Notes: a model not told the origin generated them from the letters alone. A stretch of DNA of 64,000 nt from Lasiodiplodia sp. COLG20 (GCA_009801085.1 VNWV01000008.1:1426001-1490000), one strand, 5' to 3'. Positions 1 through 11,603 are shown, counted from the stretch's first letter. A program made the numbers and translations.

Positions 1-501
1 TGTGGTCTGCAAGGAGAAGCAGCTGGGCTGGGTTGGCCGTCGCCATTGTGGCTGCGTCGCGGGCGTGGGTCGGCGGCGGCAGAGAGGGATTGCGGGCTGC
101 GGCCTGGGCTCGGCAGTGTGGTGGGATAAAGAGGGCGACGGGCGGGAGGGTTGGAATGTTGCAGTAGACTCGGCGGGTCGCAGGGCTCCGCAGGCTGCGC
201 GTTGCTCAGGCTCTCGTTGCGCTGCGCCCGCTGTGAGACCGTCGGAGATGCGCCGCGCCGGGCCTGCTAGCCCCGGATTCGGCGGCGCCGCCCGCCCTTG
301 CCCGCAGCTCCAGGCTCCGTCACCCCGGCCCGCACTGGTCAAGTTCCAGCAAGAAACTCGACACATTCCTCGCTCGTGCGACCCCGTCACCGCCGCCCCC
401 CATATAATGCGCAGGCCCCGAGCAAAGTTGACTGCGCTGCTGTGACGGTCTGTCCGCTCGCCCAAACTCCCGCCACGCGCCCCCTCGAGAGAGCCCCCGC
501 C
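1..501. promoter_or_regulatory. Upstream region of the RING/TRAF gene
   Basis: GC-rich sequence with no convincing gene. An open frame starting at position 2 has a Gly/Arg-rich translation unlike any family I know. A TATA-like stretch (catataatg) at about 401-409 lies some 100 bp before the chosen ATG and could be a core promoter element. The last 100 bases are C/T-rich, as fungal 5' leaders often are. Confidence 0.4.
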
Positions 502-2418
502 ATGGCCGACGACAGCCGTCGGTCCAGCGCTTCCAGCCGCGCCGACACGCCGCTCCTTCAAGCCAGCACCGCGCTCGCCCCCGACGCAGACATAACCTCC
601 AGCGACCTAAACGTCATGGACTCCCAGCCGGAGCTGGTCGTCGGCGGCCCGCCCAACGCTCCCTCGCCTCTGGAGCTCCGCGCCTTCGCCTCTCAGCCGC
701 CCAAGAGCTGCTTCGCTAGACCCGTCGAATACCACCAACTCGAGCTCGTTGCGCCCTGCGATAAGAACCTGTGCTGTCTGATTTGCATGGAGCCCTATGT
801 CAATCCCAAGCGCCTCCTTTGCGAGCATACCTTCTGCAACGTCTGCCTGAACGACCACATTCGCTATGCCATCGGCCAGTCGTACAGCTACCCGGGTAGC
901 GGTGCCCGCTGCCCCACCTGTCGCCGCGAGCTGAACATGGACGCCGAGCCGCTTGGGGTTTCGAGGATCGTTACAAACATGTTGGACGAGTTGCTTGTAA
1001 AGTGCCCGAACAAGGCCGAGGGTTGCGCCTGGCAGGGCCAGCGCTGTGAGGTCCAGGACCATATTGACTTCGCCTGCGAGTACCGCTTGGTCGAATGTCC
1101 GGCCCGCGCATGCTCCCACCCTGTCATGGCCAAAGATTTGGATAAGGGATGTCTCCACAACTTTGTCAACTGCGAGTACTGCGACGAGCGCGTCATGGTT
1201 ATTCAACTCGAGGTGAGTACATTATGTGGGCGCCGCTTTAGTCTTTGGCTAATTTGGTGCTTCTACAGGCGCACCATCTGAAGGTGTGCCCTTTCCGTAT
1301 GGACGATTGCCACGACTGCGGCTCTGAAGTTGTCCGCAAGGAGATGGAAGCCCATCGCTCGAATGATTGCCCTAAAGCAATCATAAACTGTCCCGCGCAG
1401 GATTTTGGATGCGACTACAATTGCCAGAGAGATCAGATGGACGAGCACAAACGCGGCTGCACAATCGCTAGGATGCTACCCATGCTACAGCGCATGAAGA
1501 CGCGCCAGGATGATCTTGAAGCTGAGAACAGCCAGCTCCGTCGTCAGGTGTCGTGCCTCGAGCAGGGCCTCAATGCGCTACAAGCTATGGTTGCCCTCCC
1601 GCCGGGAACCACGGCCTACGAGGTCCCTGGCGCTGCTGATCTCACGAACTTGAACCCAATCTCAGACGCCAACCATCAGGACCTTATCGCGCAGCATGAG
1701 ACTTTGCGCAACGAGGTTTCGCGTTTGAGCAACATGATCGCCGAGGTCGAGGCACGCACCAATATACAGCTGCACAACGAGGTCCTCCGTATCAATACCG
1801 ACATGGCTCGTACCGAAGCTGCCCTTGGTGCCATGCGTAGTCAGCAACAGTGGCTCATTAATGCCCGCCTGCATGCCATTGCTCAAATGCGTGCCAATGC
1901 AGCCGCGAATACCTCTAGTAGTTCTGCCACCAACACTACTGCTGGTGCCGCTGCCGGCTCGACTGCCACCGCCGGCTCCAGCTCTCGAGGCACGCTCTCC
2001 CCACTCGTTCCCACAAATGCCCTCACTCCTGCCGCAGCCTCCTCCTCACGTCCGGTACGTCGATTGAGCGATACAACTCGCCAAGATACGAAGTTATGAA
2101 GTCCACGTCGTATTGTCATATCCCCATATTCGCTTTCTGCCGTTTTTACTTGTTATTCTAATTTGTTTGTTACACATTTTACGCTGATTTGCAATCACCG
2201 AGTGCTAGGGAGGCTCTGAGTACCGTTTTGAGTATCGCTATGGAGGCGGTGCCCGTGGACACCGTAGTAGCTCCAGCCCAGTGGCAGCTGTTCGCCGTCA
2301 TACGGTACACTCACGCGACGGAAGTGGTGAATACTACTGGGGAGGCATGGAACGTGCCACGGCCGAGTACTACGCCAATCAGGCCCTTCGCATGCAGGGC
2401 ATCCTTGACCACCGGTGA
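502..2418 (+). CDS. RING finger and TRAF-type zinc finger protein
   Basis: Probable E3 ubiquitin ligase or adaptor of 568 aa. Exons are 502-1212, 1269-2054 and 2209-2418. A C3HC4 RING lies at about residues 91-140 (CLIC, CEHTFCNVC, CPTC), followed by Cys/His-rich TRAF-type fingers to about 280, then two coiled-coil stretches and a Ser/Ala/Thr-rich linker. The ATG at 502 heads the frame directly before the acidic/Ser-rich N-terminus; the same frame is open further upstream, but that part looks like leader. Exon 2 would stop at 2099 if read through, but a gtacgt donor at 2055 and a ctag acceptor at 2207 join in phase 0 to a Tyr/Gly/Arg-rich tail of 69 residues. The RING call is firm; the last exon is inference. 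The substrate cannot be told. Confidence 0.8.
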
Positions 2419-3454
2419 ATTGCTCCTCTGCTTCTCTGCGTTTTACTTTTTCCTGCTTCTACCCCGTTTATTTGAGGCGTAAAACTGGAGATTGGAGTGC
2501 TTGACGGGGTCAATAGGCGAACTTTGGGGGATTTCCATGGAGGACAAAACACAGAAAAGTGGCGTCTTGAGTGGGTACGGTTTTGATACTTTTTTTTCCC
2601 CTCTTCTTCACCATTTTGCCTCTCCGACCATCCTCGTCTGGAAACGGGGCTCAAGGAGGTCGGATGGTGAGGCTACCTCTTGCTTGCCATAAAAGGCTTA
2701 GAAGCAAAATTAGTAGACAGAATTCTCCACAAAAATAAGCTCTCGCGGGCTTCACACAGAAACGTATTCTATAAATGAGAATCGAATCTCTTTTGACTTT
2801 CGTGTATGCGGAAAGCTGCGTTTGTGTGACGGCCGCGCAAAAGAACGTTGGCAGGGCATCAGTCTCTGCTCGTTGACGGATTGCTGCAGAGTGTTTGTAA
2901 ACTGAGTCGGCGTTGTGTGTCTGTTGTGAATCCCGGGCACACCACGGCTTTGTCTTTTGCATGCATGCAGAGTTGCATGCATGAGAAGTAAGTTTGAGGC
3001 AATGCAAGGTGGATAGATCCAATCGCTTCGTTTTGCCAGTCACCCTACATTCCGTCGGAAGGAGGGGGGGCAAAAGAAAGAAAAGGCTAAGAAGAATAGT
3101 AACACTTTCAAGCATCTGCATGATTCAGACGTTGGGTACACAAAATAACAAGGAAACATTAGCCTTTTTCTTCTTCATCCCTATCATGTCTCAGAGTCTA
3201 TGCTAAATATGATACCGTGGTATCCAGGAAAACCAACATAAAAAGGAAAACAAAATGTCAGGCCACCGTGGTTTCTTCTTTTCCCCCATCAACGCTCTGC
3301 TTTTTCGTAGTCCTTGGTGCAACCATGTACCATCTCCTTGCGTGTCAATCAGTGTGACGAACCGTTCTTTCCAAACGCCTATGTGTTCAACCATCAATAT
3401 ATTTCGTGCGCTTCACTTTTTTTTTCTTCGTCTTTCTGTCTTTTTTTTTTTCGA
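2419..3454. other. Intergenic, convergent 3' ends
   Basis: Between the 3' ends of the RING/TRAF gene and ZPR1. Open frames here are short and have no family features. T-rich runs near 3417-3450 lie just beyond the ZPR1 stop. I see nothing else. Confidence 0.5.
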
Positions 3455-4977
3455 TTAGGCCTTCTGCTCCTTGTTCTCCTCCTTATTCTCCTCGTAGCCC
3501 TCGGTCTTCATGTCCCGCAGGCCAAGGTCCTCCTCTTCTTCGGCAGTGCGCTCGTAGTCCTCGACCTTCATCTGTGCATCAGGCTCGGGGGCGGAGAAAG
3601 ACTGGACGTAGCTGCTAGCGAGCGGGTCGGACAGAACGATGGAGAACTTGGTGCGGCCCTCGATAGCGTCGTCGAGCTGAGCGAAGAAAGCATCCCACTT
3701 GGCGCGGCTCTCGGGATCGATCGAGTCGTGCTTCTCCTCCGAATCGCCGAAGATGTTGCTGCGCAGGTCGTTGCGGATGTTGGTCAGAAGGCCTTCGACA
3801 GTCGTGAAGCGGCCGCCCATGGTTCCGGGCTCGACGAGCAGGCTGAGCTCCGGGCAGCTCATCGCGCAGGACTCGGACTTGAGGATGTCGCGCGAGAGGT
3901 CCTCCTTGGAATCGACGGAGAGCGTAATGCGGCGGCCTTGTTCGGGGACCTCACCGCCGGTCTTGACCTCGTTGCTGCGGTAGCCGCAGTGGTCGCAGAC
4001 GGTGGACATGAGAACGACCTGCTTGAAGTAGGGAATGTTGACCATCTTCATATTGGTCGCGCATGGCTTGGTGCAGCCAGGACAGCTGGCAGGGAACGAA
4101 TAGACCTGGTTTTCAACAATCTCCTCCTCGTCAACGTTGTTGACCATGGGCCGCTCGGGTGCCTGGGGGTACATCTGCGTAGCGTGGTACTCGGGGCGCA
4201 TCGTAGGTTCGGGCGCCTCGACCGGGCCAGTGGCTTCGGCGTTGGGAGCCAGGCCAAGGGCGGTGTTCTGCTCGGGTGATCTCGCATACTCCTGTTTCGA
4301 GAACTTGGCGCCGCTCTCGCCGACTGAAGGCTCAACCCACGAGTTGCCAGCGGGGTCATCCACGGTGATGGTGAAGGGAAACTTCTCGCCCTGGTACATC
4401 TTCTGCAAGTTATCCATGACCTCCTGAATCTTGGCTGCCACCTCAGGCACCACCTGTCTCCGTTCCTCTTGCTTCTGGTCAAGATCTTGCTGGACCATCC
4501 TCAGTATGCCCTCAACGTTGCTCAGCTGGCCGCGACCCGGAGGGATCTCCAGATCAATCTCCTCGACCCTGAAAATGCATGTGTCGCTCTTGACAACCTG
4601 ACGGTTGAGGTCTTTCTCCGACTCGACCTTGAGGACGTATTTGGCGCCGCGGGGCTGGATCTCGCCGGCAGGCTGGACTTCGGCGTTCTTGAAACCGCAG
4701 TGCGGGCAGTCGAAAGACATGATGACAATCTCCTTGAAGAAAGGAATGCGAGTAAGGAGGAGCTTGGTAGTACCCTGTTGCGCTGTCAGTATTTTCCTGT
4801 GCGCGCAGCGCATTCTGGAAGACTTACATCATCGTGGCAGTTCATGCACAAACTCTCGATTTCCTCGACGATCTTGGTGGGCTCGCCATCCTCAGTCATG
4901 GTGGAGGCAGCCTCCTGGACCTTACGGCCCATGTCCTCGAAGAGGTCCTTCGCGAGACTCTTGCCTGGGACCGACAT
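3455..4977 (-). CDS. ZPR1: Zinc finger protein ZPR1
   Basis: Conserved eukaryotic ZPR1 of 489 aa, known as a binding partner and folding chaperone of translation factor eEF1A that moves between cytoplasm and nucleus. Two exons: 4977-4828 and 4774-3455, with a 53-nt intron (gtaagt donor) in phase 0. Two C4 zinc fingers are visible: C44/C47 with C73/C76 (CMNC, CPHC), the intron falling inside the first finger, and CPGC with CDHC at about 290-325. Each finger is followed by the beta-rich ZPR1 domain, giving the family's tandem layout. The C-terminus is acidic and Lys/Glu-rich. The start fits the usual short N-terminus before the first finger. Length and both fingers match the family well. Confidence 0.95.
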
Positions 4978-5300
4978 GGTTGTAGGATTGCGCGGATGGG
5001 TTGACGATTCGTTGAAGCCCGACGGCTGCGGGTATCTGGCGCAGGAAATGTGTGCTTAGGAAATTCGTGAAAGCGGCGACTCGTGCGACTGACAAAGAAG
5101 TATTTGCGAAAGTTGGAGTCACAAATGTGGGGTGGGAGGATTGCTTAGTCGGCAGAAGCTGCTCGAAAAAAAGTAGGCGGCGGCGAGTGACGAAGATAAT
5201 TTGCCCCGCCGTGGGCCGTGCGCTGACCTCCGCGCCTCAGCCCTACGAGTCGCTGCGGCATGTGAGGATGCTTCCCATTGGGATCTGAGGCGAGCGCTGA
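4978..5300. other. Upstream of ZPR1
   Basis: 323 bp between the ZPR1 start and the stop of the RNase P subunit gene on the same strand. It must hold the ZPR1 promoter; I recognise no specific site. Confidence 0.4.
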
Positions 5301-5966
5301 TCAGTCGCTGCGCATGAGATCCATCAGATCAAGCCCAAAGCCCTTGGACGACTTTGTTTCCTTCTTGCTATTGGCCAGCATTGCCTGAAGGCCTCCTTTG
5401 CGTGCTTTCGCTCTTTTCTTACTGCTGGCATTGGTTGCAGCTGGTGCAGAATTCGCAGGCGCGATAGCTGGAGCTGCCGCAGATTTCGCAGCACCTGGTT
5501 CCGCACCTGGTGTTTGTGTAAGTTGTGCCGTCACTGCTGTCGCCTCAACCACTGGAGTCTTCACCGGCTTCCGTGTGCCCATGCGTGCCTTGCTCGACGG
5601 AATCTGCAACCGTGTTTTGCTCGAACAGCGAAGACACGAGTAGGTTTTCACCTTGAAGCATTTGCCGGCCTCTGATGGACCAGGCTTTTGAACTTTGTTA
5701 TCCTTCGTCTTTGGATTGATGGGCCGGGTCTGCTCCTGTGTTATGGTGCATGAGATGCCGGGGATAAAAATGGTCCCACAAGCACCGCAGACCTCCCTTT
5801 TCCGGGAATCTGGCGGAGTAAGATCGTTCTTTACCAGGAGATGGCTGTATTGGGATTCCAGGAAGGATGAGGTTTCTGGAGAGGCGAGGGCCATGACACG
5901 CGCGGATTCATGGAGATACTTGAGCCTCGCAGAGACGTCTCTCGTTTCGGCTGCTGTTCGGTCCAT
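5301..5966 (-). CDS. RNase P/MRP subunit, Rpr2/Rpp21/Snm1 family
   Basis: Single-exon gene for 221 aa. The family provides a zinc-ribbon protein subunit of nuclear RNase P (tRNA 5' maturation) or RNase MRP (rRNA processing). The N-terminal helix resembles the family, and the zinc-binding pairs are C60/C63 (CGAC) and C111/C114 (CLRC). Between them lies a Lys/Pro-rich insert of about 40 residues, followed by a low-complexity Ala/Thr/Pro region and a basic C-terminus. It is longer than yeast Rpr2 because of that tail. The sequence alone does not decide between the Rpr2 and Snm1 roles. It is divergent from DBR1, with 162 bp between the start codons. Confidence 0.82.
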   Translation of the reverse strand: MDRTAAETRDVSARLKYLHESARVMALASPETSSFLESQYSHLLVKNDLTPPDSRKREVCGACGTIFIPGISCTITQEQTRPINPKTKDNKVQKPGPSEAGKCFKVKTYSCLRCSSKTRLQIPSSKARMGTRKPVKTPVVEATAVTAQLTQTPGAEPGAAKSAAAPAIAPANSAPAATNASSKKRAKARKGGLQAMLANSKKETKSSKGFGLDLMDLMRSD

Positions 5967-6128
5967 GTTGGTGTACGATGATGGTTGCAGACAGAGGAGA
6001 GGATGTGGTTTTGCAGGGCTGATCTTTCAAGCGACGACTAAGTAAACGCGCGGGCACGTGCTGCGCGTCAAACTACCCTCCACCCCACGCCTTCTCAACT
6101 CCGCCACCGTCCATCTGCAACCGCAAAC
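5967..6128. promoter_or_regulatory. Shared divergent promoter, RNase P subunit and DBR1
   Basis: Only 162 bp separate the two start codons, so the two RNA-processing genes must share this region. It contains a cacgtg E-box-like hexamer at about 6055-6060. Any co-regulation is inference. Confidence 0.5.
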
Positions 6129-7936
6129 ATGGCAACCGACCTCCTCGTGCGAGGCGGACTGCGCATAGCAGTAGAAGGATGTGTAAGTACTTGCGCATAC
6201 CCAGCCCACTCGCAATGTCCTAACCAGCTGCGCAGGGACATGGCACACTCCACTCGATCTACGCTTCGGTCGCAAAGGCTTGTGAGGCTAAGGCCTGGCC
6301 TGGCGTTGATCTCCTCATAATTGGCGGCGACTTTCAGGTATGATTCCTCCTTCGCTTGTACTAACTCACCTATGTATGCTCACGCTCACAGGCAGTCCGC
6401 AATGCCTACGACCTAAACTGCATGTCGGTTCCCAAGAAGTACCGTGAGATTGGCGATTTCCACGAATACTACTCCGGTCAACGCCAGGCACCATACCTTA
6501 CAATCTTCATTGCCGGCAATCATGAGGCGAGCAACCACCTGTCCGAGCTGTTCTACGGTGGCTGGGCCGCTCCGAACATATACTACATGGGCGCTGCAAA
6601 TGTCATCCGCCTAGGACCACTGAGGATCGCTGGACTGTCGGGAATATGGAAGGGCTATAACTACAAGAAGCCGCATCATGAGCGCCTCCCTTACTCGTTC
6701 AACGACACCAAAAGCGCCTACCACGTTCGTGAATTTGACACCCGGAAGCTGTTGCAGGTCAGGACGCAGGTTGACATTGGCTTGAGCCACGACTGGCCTA
6801 GAGGCGTCGAGTGGATGGGTAACCATAAATGGCTATTCCAAAGGAAGAACGGGTTCGAGGAAGATGCAAAGACCGGGCAGTTGGGTAGCGTTGCCGCCAA
6901 GTATGCGCTGGATCGATTGCGGCCTTCCCACTGGTTCAGCGCCCATCTTCACGTCAAGTATCCCGCCATCGTCGAACACAAGAGTGATGCCGCCAACGAT
7001 GTGCCCGCTGTAAATTCCAACGAGCCGGAAGTCGAAGCTGGGCCGCAAAAGAACGAGGACGAGATTGATCTGGACATGGATGATGACGCGGAATCCAAGC
7101 CACTCGATAACAATGCGCCTGCACAAGCGAATGCAGAGGGAAATGGCCTTGGGCTGGATGATACTGAAACCGGCCCAGTAGCCAATACTGCTGCCGAAGG
7201 AACTCCTGCAGAAGTATCGGAGGATCTGAGAGCACAACTTCCTGCGTCCTTCGCCCCTCGTCCCGAGCCGTCCAAGCCGGCCACGCTTCCCTTTCCCGAA
7301 GAGATCAAGAACAAGACCACAAAGTTCCTGGCGCTGGACAAGTGCCTTCCCAACCGTGATTTCCTTCAGGTCCTCGAAATCGAACCAATCAGCACCCAGT
7401 CTTCGGACGCTACTTATCAGCGCCCACTCTGCCTGGAATACGACAAAGAGTGGCTCGCGATTACCCGCGTCTTCGCCCAAGACCTTGTGGTTGGTGATCC
7501 CAACGTCCCCGTCCCTCCAGACCAGGGCGAGGCGCACTACAGGCCTTTGATTGAGCAGGAAGAGGCGTGGGTTGAGGAGAACATCGTCAAGCCTGGCAAG
7601 ATGACCATTCCCGAGGACTTCGCCATCACCGCCCCTGTATACGACGTTGCTTTCGGTCCCCACGTCGAGGGTCAGCCTATGGAGTATACGAACCCGCATA
7701 CTAAGGCTTTCTGCGAGATGCTGCAAATCCCGATTCCGTTTGACGCGACAGCTGAGGAAAGAGCTGAGCGAATGGCTCGGGGCCCCAGAGAAGACGAGGA
7801 TGGAGGCGGTCGTGGCGGCTTTCGAGGCGGAAGGGGTCGTGGCAGAGGCGGTCGCGGCGGTGGAAGGGGACGTGGAGGTGGCGGCAGAGGCGGTGGCCGC
7901 GGTCGCGGTGGTGGCCAGTGGCGTGGCAGAGAGTAA
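6129..7936 (+). CDS. DBR1: RNA lariat debranching enzyme
   Basis: Cleaves the 2'-5' phosphodiester bond of excised intron lariats in the nucleus. Three exons (6129-6182, 6236-6337, 6392-7936), all joined in phase 0, give 566 aa. The metallophosphoesterase signatures are complete: C18/H20 in VEGCGHG, GGDF near 48-51 followed by RN, GNHE at 94-97, SHDWP near 184 and HLH near 237. The Cys in the first motif is the feature that separates Dbr1 from most other phosphoesterases. A middle linker (about 255-340) is acidic, and the C-terminal DBR1 domain follows. The last 45 residues are a dense RGG/GR-rich tail suited to RNA binding; many Dbr1 proteins lack such a long one. Confidence 0.96.
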
Positions 7937-8319
7937 TGTGCGGCAGGCCTTAAGGGTGAGGCACTCTCCGCCGATAAGTTGAAAGAGAGGCAACAGCATC
8001 AACGGGAGATACCCATGAGGAAAAATCGAATTGAAAAAAAAAAAAAAGCTATCGCGGAAGTCGGCTATACGTAGTCTGTTGCTTCTAGTACTGACGACAA
8101 ACGATCCATGTAGGAATTCAATAGTGATGACTGGTCATACGCAATACGGTCCTGCTTCACTCTCTCGGAGAAGGCCATGGAGAATGAATGAAAAGGAGGC
8201 GAGGAATCAATGTGAAAACAGTCATCTGTATTCGACTGCAATGTTTGACAATCCTGCTTTACGAATAGGTATAAAAGACACAACACGCCCAAAAAGGCCA
8301 TCAAAGCCGCTTCCCACGA
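7937..8319. other. Intergenic, convergent 3' ends
   Basis: Between the stops of DBR1 and the C2H2 gene. A run of 14 A lies at about 8034-8047. No gene seen. Confidence 0.5.
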
Positions 8320-9996
8320 TCAATCAACCACCATATCGGCCTCCTCCCCCATCCCACCGCCCTCCGCGCTGTTCGCCATCTTCCCCAGCTCCGCCAACGC
8401 ATCCTCGATCACGTCCAACGCCGCCTGAACGCCCTCAACCTCGCCCGCGCACAGCAGCGTCTCGAGCGAGTGAGCCAGCCCGCTCCAGGCGCCGAAGTCG
8501 GTCTTGCGCTTGGATTTGGTCGGCGGCAGGACGACCGAGTCCGGGAACTGCAGGAAGCGCGGCGTGTGGTTGTAGTGGGTGAGGTGGGCCTTGAGCTGCG
8601 CTTTGGTCGGGAACGTCTTCCAGGCGGAGGCGGGGCAGAAGGGGCATTTGAGCTTGAGCTTCTTGTTGCTGCTGCTGGCATCGCCTACGACGCCGCCGCC
8701 GCCGCCCTCCCCTTCTGCGGACGAAGAGGCGACGACCTGCTCACACAACGCCTGGATCTCCCTGTCGGACAGCGCGCCGCCGGCGCAGGGGTCACGCGGC
8801 GTGGGGCGGAAGCGGTGCTCGGGCAGGACGCAGGCCTCGAGCCGGGCGGGGCCCCGCAGGGCGTCGTTCAGCTCGGCAAGCGTGATGCCCGATCCGCACT
8901 GGGCCGTTTCCAGGTGGTGCAGCAGCGCCGAGACGCTCGGGAAGCTCTTCTCGCTCGCCTCGCACGCGGCGAAGGGGCAGGCGACGGAGGTGAAGGGGTC
9001 GTGCCAGCCGCGCGTGCGGTGGTCGTGGAGCGTTTTGGGGGAGGTGAAGTCGGAGCCGCAGACGCGGCAGCGGAGGCTGATGTGCAGGAAGTTCTTGCCG
9101 CTCTTGAAGCCGCCTTTGAAGACGGGCGCTGCGGCCGCGGCCGAGGACGGGTCGGAGAGCGGGCGCTCGTCGAGGGCGTCTTGGAAGACGGTGGCGCGTG
9201 GCAGGTGGTGGTCTTCGAGGAGGTGCTGGCGCAGGCGGTCGGGTGTCATGAAGTGCTGCGTGCAGGCTGCGCAATAGCAGTGGCTCGTCGCGCGCTGATG
9301 CGCCATCAACCGCGTTTCGCAGACAAAAATACGGTGGCACGCGATGCATGGGTGGTGGATGAAGAGCTGGTGCTGCCACATTTCGTCCCACGTATCGTAC
9401 TCTAGCCCGCAGTTACAGCAGCTGAAGATACTCGTTGACGGGTCGTATGTGTCACGCGCGGGGCCGTAGGCGTCGCGGAAGACGCGGCTACACGCATTGC
9501 ACTGGAGCGGTTCTTCGCTGCTGCCGTCTTGACTGTCCAGGATCTGCCCACCACAGGGGCACAGTACTTCGTTGAGGGTGTTGCTTTCTATTGCGGTCCA
9601 CTTAAGTGATCCCTTCTTCGTATCGCGGTACCCGGAGTGGCTCTCTAAGCGTTGGTGCGAGAGCAGATGCTGTGTAGACCCGAATATCTTGTCGCAGGTG
9701 CACCGCACAAAGTGTACCGCTTCGAACCGGTGACGATGAAGCTCGGGGTAGCTGGAAAAGTTCTCTCCGCACACACAGGCGCCGTGACCGGTGGCCTTTT
9801 GATGGCTTCGCATGTTCTTGAGCTCTTTGAAGTAGCGTCCGCACACACACTTATGTTCCATCATCTCGATCTCTGGGTGCATCTCATGGAAGTGATCTTT
9901 TGCTGATTGGTGCTGGATCCGCATTTCGTCGGGGACATCTCCAGAATCCAGCGGTATGAAGTCTGCCATAAGCTCATCCTGCTGGAGTTGCGCCAT
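8320..9996 (-). CDS. Multi-C2H2 zinc finger protein
   Basis: Intronless gene for 558 aa. It has many C2H2 or C2H2-like fingers, several of them degenerate or with unusual spacing. Examples are CVCGRYF with H-x4-H near residues 50-70, a CVCGENF unit near 75-95, a CTCDKIF unit near 98-120, CxxC-rich segments near 145-195, and further fingers near 205-260, 315-335 and 475-500. Ala/Gly/Ser-rich spacers separate the middle and last fingers, and the C-terminus is acidic. The regular linker of DNA-binding arrays (TGEKP) is absent, so an RNA- or protein-binding role is as likely as transcription control. The ATG at 9996 sits just after a T9A11 stretch. I do not recognise a named orthologue. Confidence 0.8.
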   Translation of the reverse strand: MAQLQQDELMADFIPLDSGDVPDEMRIQHQSAKDHFHEMHPEIEMMEHKCVCGRYFKELKNMRSHQKATGHGACVCGENFSSYPELHRHRFEAVHFVRCTCDKIFGSTQHLLSHQRLESHSGYRDTKKGSLKWTAIESNTLNEVLCPCGGQILDSQDGSSEEPLQCNACSRVFRDAYGPARDTYDPSTSIFSCCNCGLEYDTWDEMWQHQLFIHHPCIACHRIFVCETRLMAHQRATSHCYCAACTQHFMTPDRLRQHLLEDHHLPRATVFQDALDERPLSDPSSAAAAAPVFKGGFKSGKNFLHISLRCRVCGSDFTSPKTLHDHRTRGWHDPFTSVACPFAACEASEKSFPSVSALLHHLETAQCGSGITLAELNDALRGPARLEACVLPEHRFRPTPRDPCAGGALSDREIQALCEQVVASSSAEGEGGGGGVVGDASSSNKKLKLKCPFCPASAWKTFPTKAQLKAHLTHYNHTPRFLQFPDSVVLPPTKSKRKTDFGAWSGLAHSLETLLCAGEVEGVQAALDVIEDALAELGKMANSAEGGGMGEEADMVVD

Positions 9997-11603
9997 TGTT
10001 TTTTTTTAAAAAAAAAAATTAAAGACGTCGTTGAAGAAACTTCAGGTTGCGGCAGTAGAAACTAGAAAGTGCCTACAACGATGACGGATGTATGAATTCC
10101 GAAAAAGATTAAGACCCTGTGGAACTATGACTCTGAAGAAAAGGATTTTAGGCAGCCTTAGCAATGAGCGTAGACTGTTGCCAAATTTAGCCACGGCACT
10201 TCGTGCTTCAAACGAGCAGTTTGAAGGAACTCGAATTCTTAGATAGGTGACTCAACCATATACGAGCGCCTGGTCGAGCGTTGTTGGATGTAACACGGAA
10301 GAAGGCAGAGCGTCCTGGCGCCAACCCATGAAAAAGCGGAAGGACCGAATGTACGAGTGCGCACGGCTAATTGTCGGGAAATTCAAAATATGACGTAGCT
10401 GAGCGGTTGTCGGGTTGTCTTGGTGCCTGCAAATAAATTTGGCATGAATGGTATTTCATTTTAATACACCTGAGTTTGGTATCAAGAAGATCTCAGCCTT
10501 CGAGGCTCTCAAAGATTTACTTGATATATCCGTTGAGGTCGTTGGGGAAAAAGCGAGACACTTTTTTGACAGGTTCGAAAGTACGTTTGAATGTTTCTGC
10601 CAAACTCGTAGAGACAATATTCAGTTTGACAACCCGAAATGGTACAAATTTCAGATTAACACGCCGCATAAGGTACCAAGCGGGATGTCATTGAAGATGG
10701 AGGCAGTAATAATGGCTTACTTGCCATACCGACACTCTACTCACCAGACTTTCATTAAGGTTGAGCAGATTTCCAACCAGCGCTCTCTGGTTCAAGAGGT
10801 TCGGTAGATGTTGGGCTTCGAGAGAGCATTGGAAATATTGCAGTGTGAATGCGATAGTCAGACATTATGAAACACAAATCGACGAAATAAATCAATGAGA
10901 TAATAAAGGTTGTAATGTTCCAGGGGACAGGGATGTTTAGTTGAGAGTTTCACAGCAGTAGCCCAAACGACCGCCTCCAGCCACATGGCGTATAGTCGGA
11001 CACGCGCCTTGGGCTAAATTAATGGAGGCGAAAATGTGCTTGATGTAGACCGGTGTCAAGCCACCCGTTGGCCCTTCTCTTCGGCATGGCTAATGCATTC
11101 GTCGAACATCTTATGTCCGGGAAAAAGGGCAATGTGCCAATGACATCGCTTTTGATTGACTATTTTCCAAATCAATGATTGGGTACAACGGGGAGTCGGT
11201 CCTGACATGTGAAATTCAGGGTAGCGAGAACGCCAATATGTAATGCGGGAGGCACTCTGGCCCGGCCTGGACCTCTTGAGCATGTAGTTACGATGGTACT
11301 TAAAAGCTGGAAATGGCGCAGAACTGTAACGGTGGAACTACAGAGCTATAATCGGCTAAGAAAGAGAGTTTGATGCGGCGTTCGATAGCCGCGGGTGAGA
11401 TCCCTGTAGCAACTCGGGAGAGCTGATTGGCAAGGGGCGGGACGTCTACGCAGGCATCACCATTCGTCATACGCTAAGCCGAGGTGAGAATTGCCCCGCC
11501 CTTCAGTTGGCTTACACATCGCCTCTTGTCTGACGCATGGTGAGGAGAAAGTCCGGCGTGGTCTGAGATTCCTCACTTCAATTCTTCCGTCAATCTCACC
11601 ATC
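9997..11603. other. Long intergenic region, possibly with a small unknown ORF
   Basis: 1.6 kb, somewhat more AT-rich than its surroundings, between two divergent genes. An open frame at 10448-10807 (+) encodes 119 aa with mixed, protein-like composition (Phe, Lys, Glu), but it has no family match I know and sits in AT-rich DNA, so I do not call it a gene. No terminal repeats or transposase-like frames are seen. Confidence 0.4.

Noticed and set aside
3314..4279. 321-codon open frame on the plus strand across the ZPR1 gene
   Set aside because: It is the antisense of the ZPR1 coding exon; ZPR1 has both zinc fingers and the expected length.
10448..10807. 119-codon plus-strand frame with ordinary amino acid mix
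   Set aside because: No family resemblance and it stands in an AT-richer intergenic region; kept only as a note in the intergenic entry.
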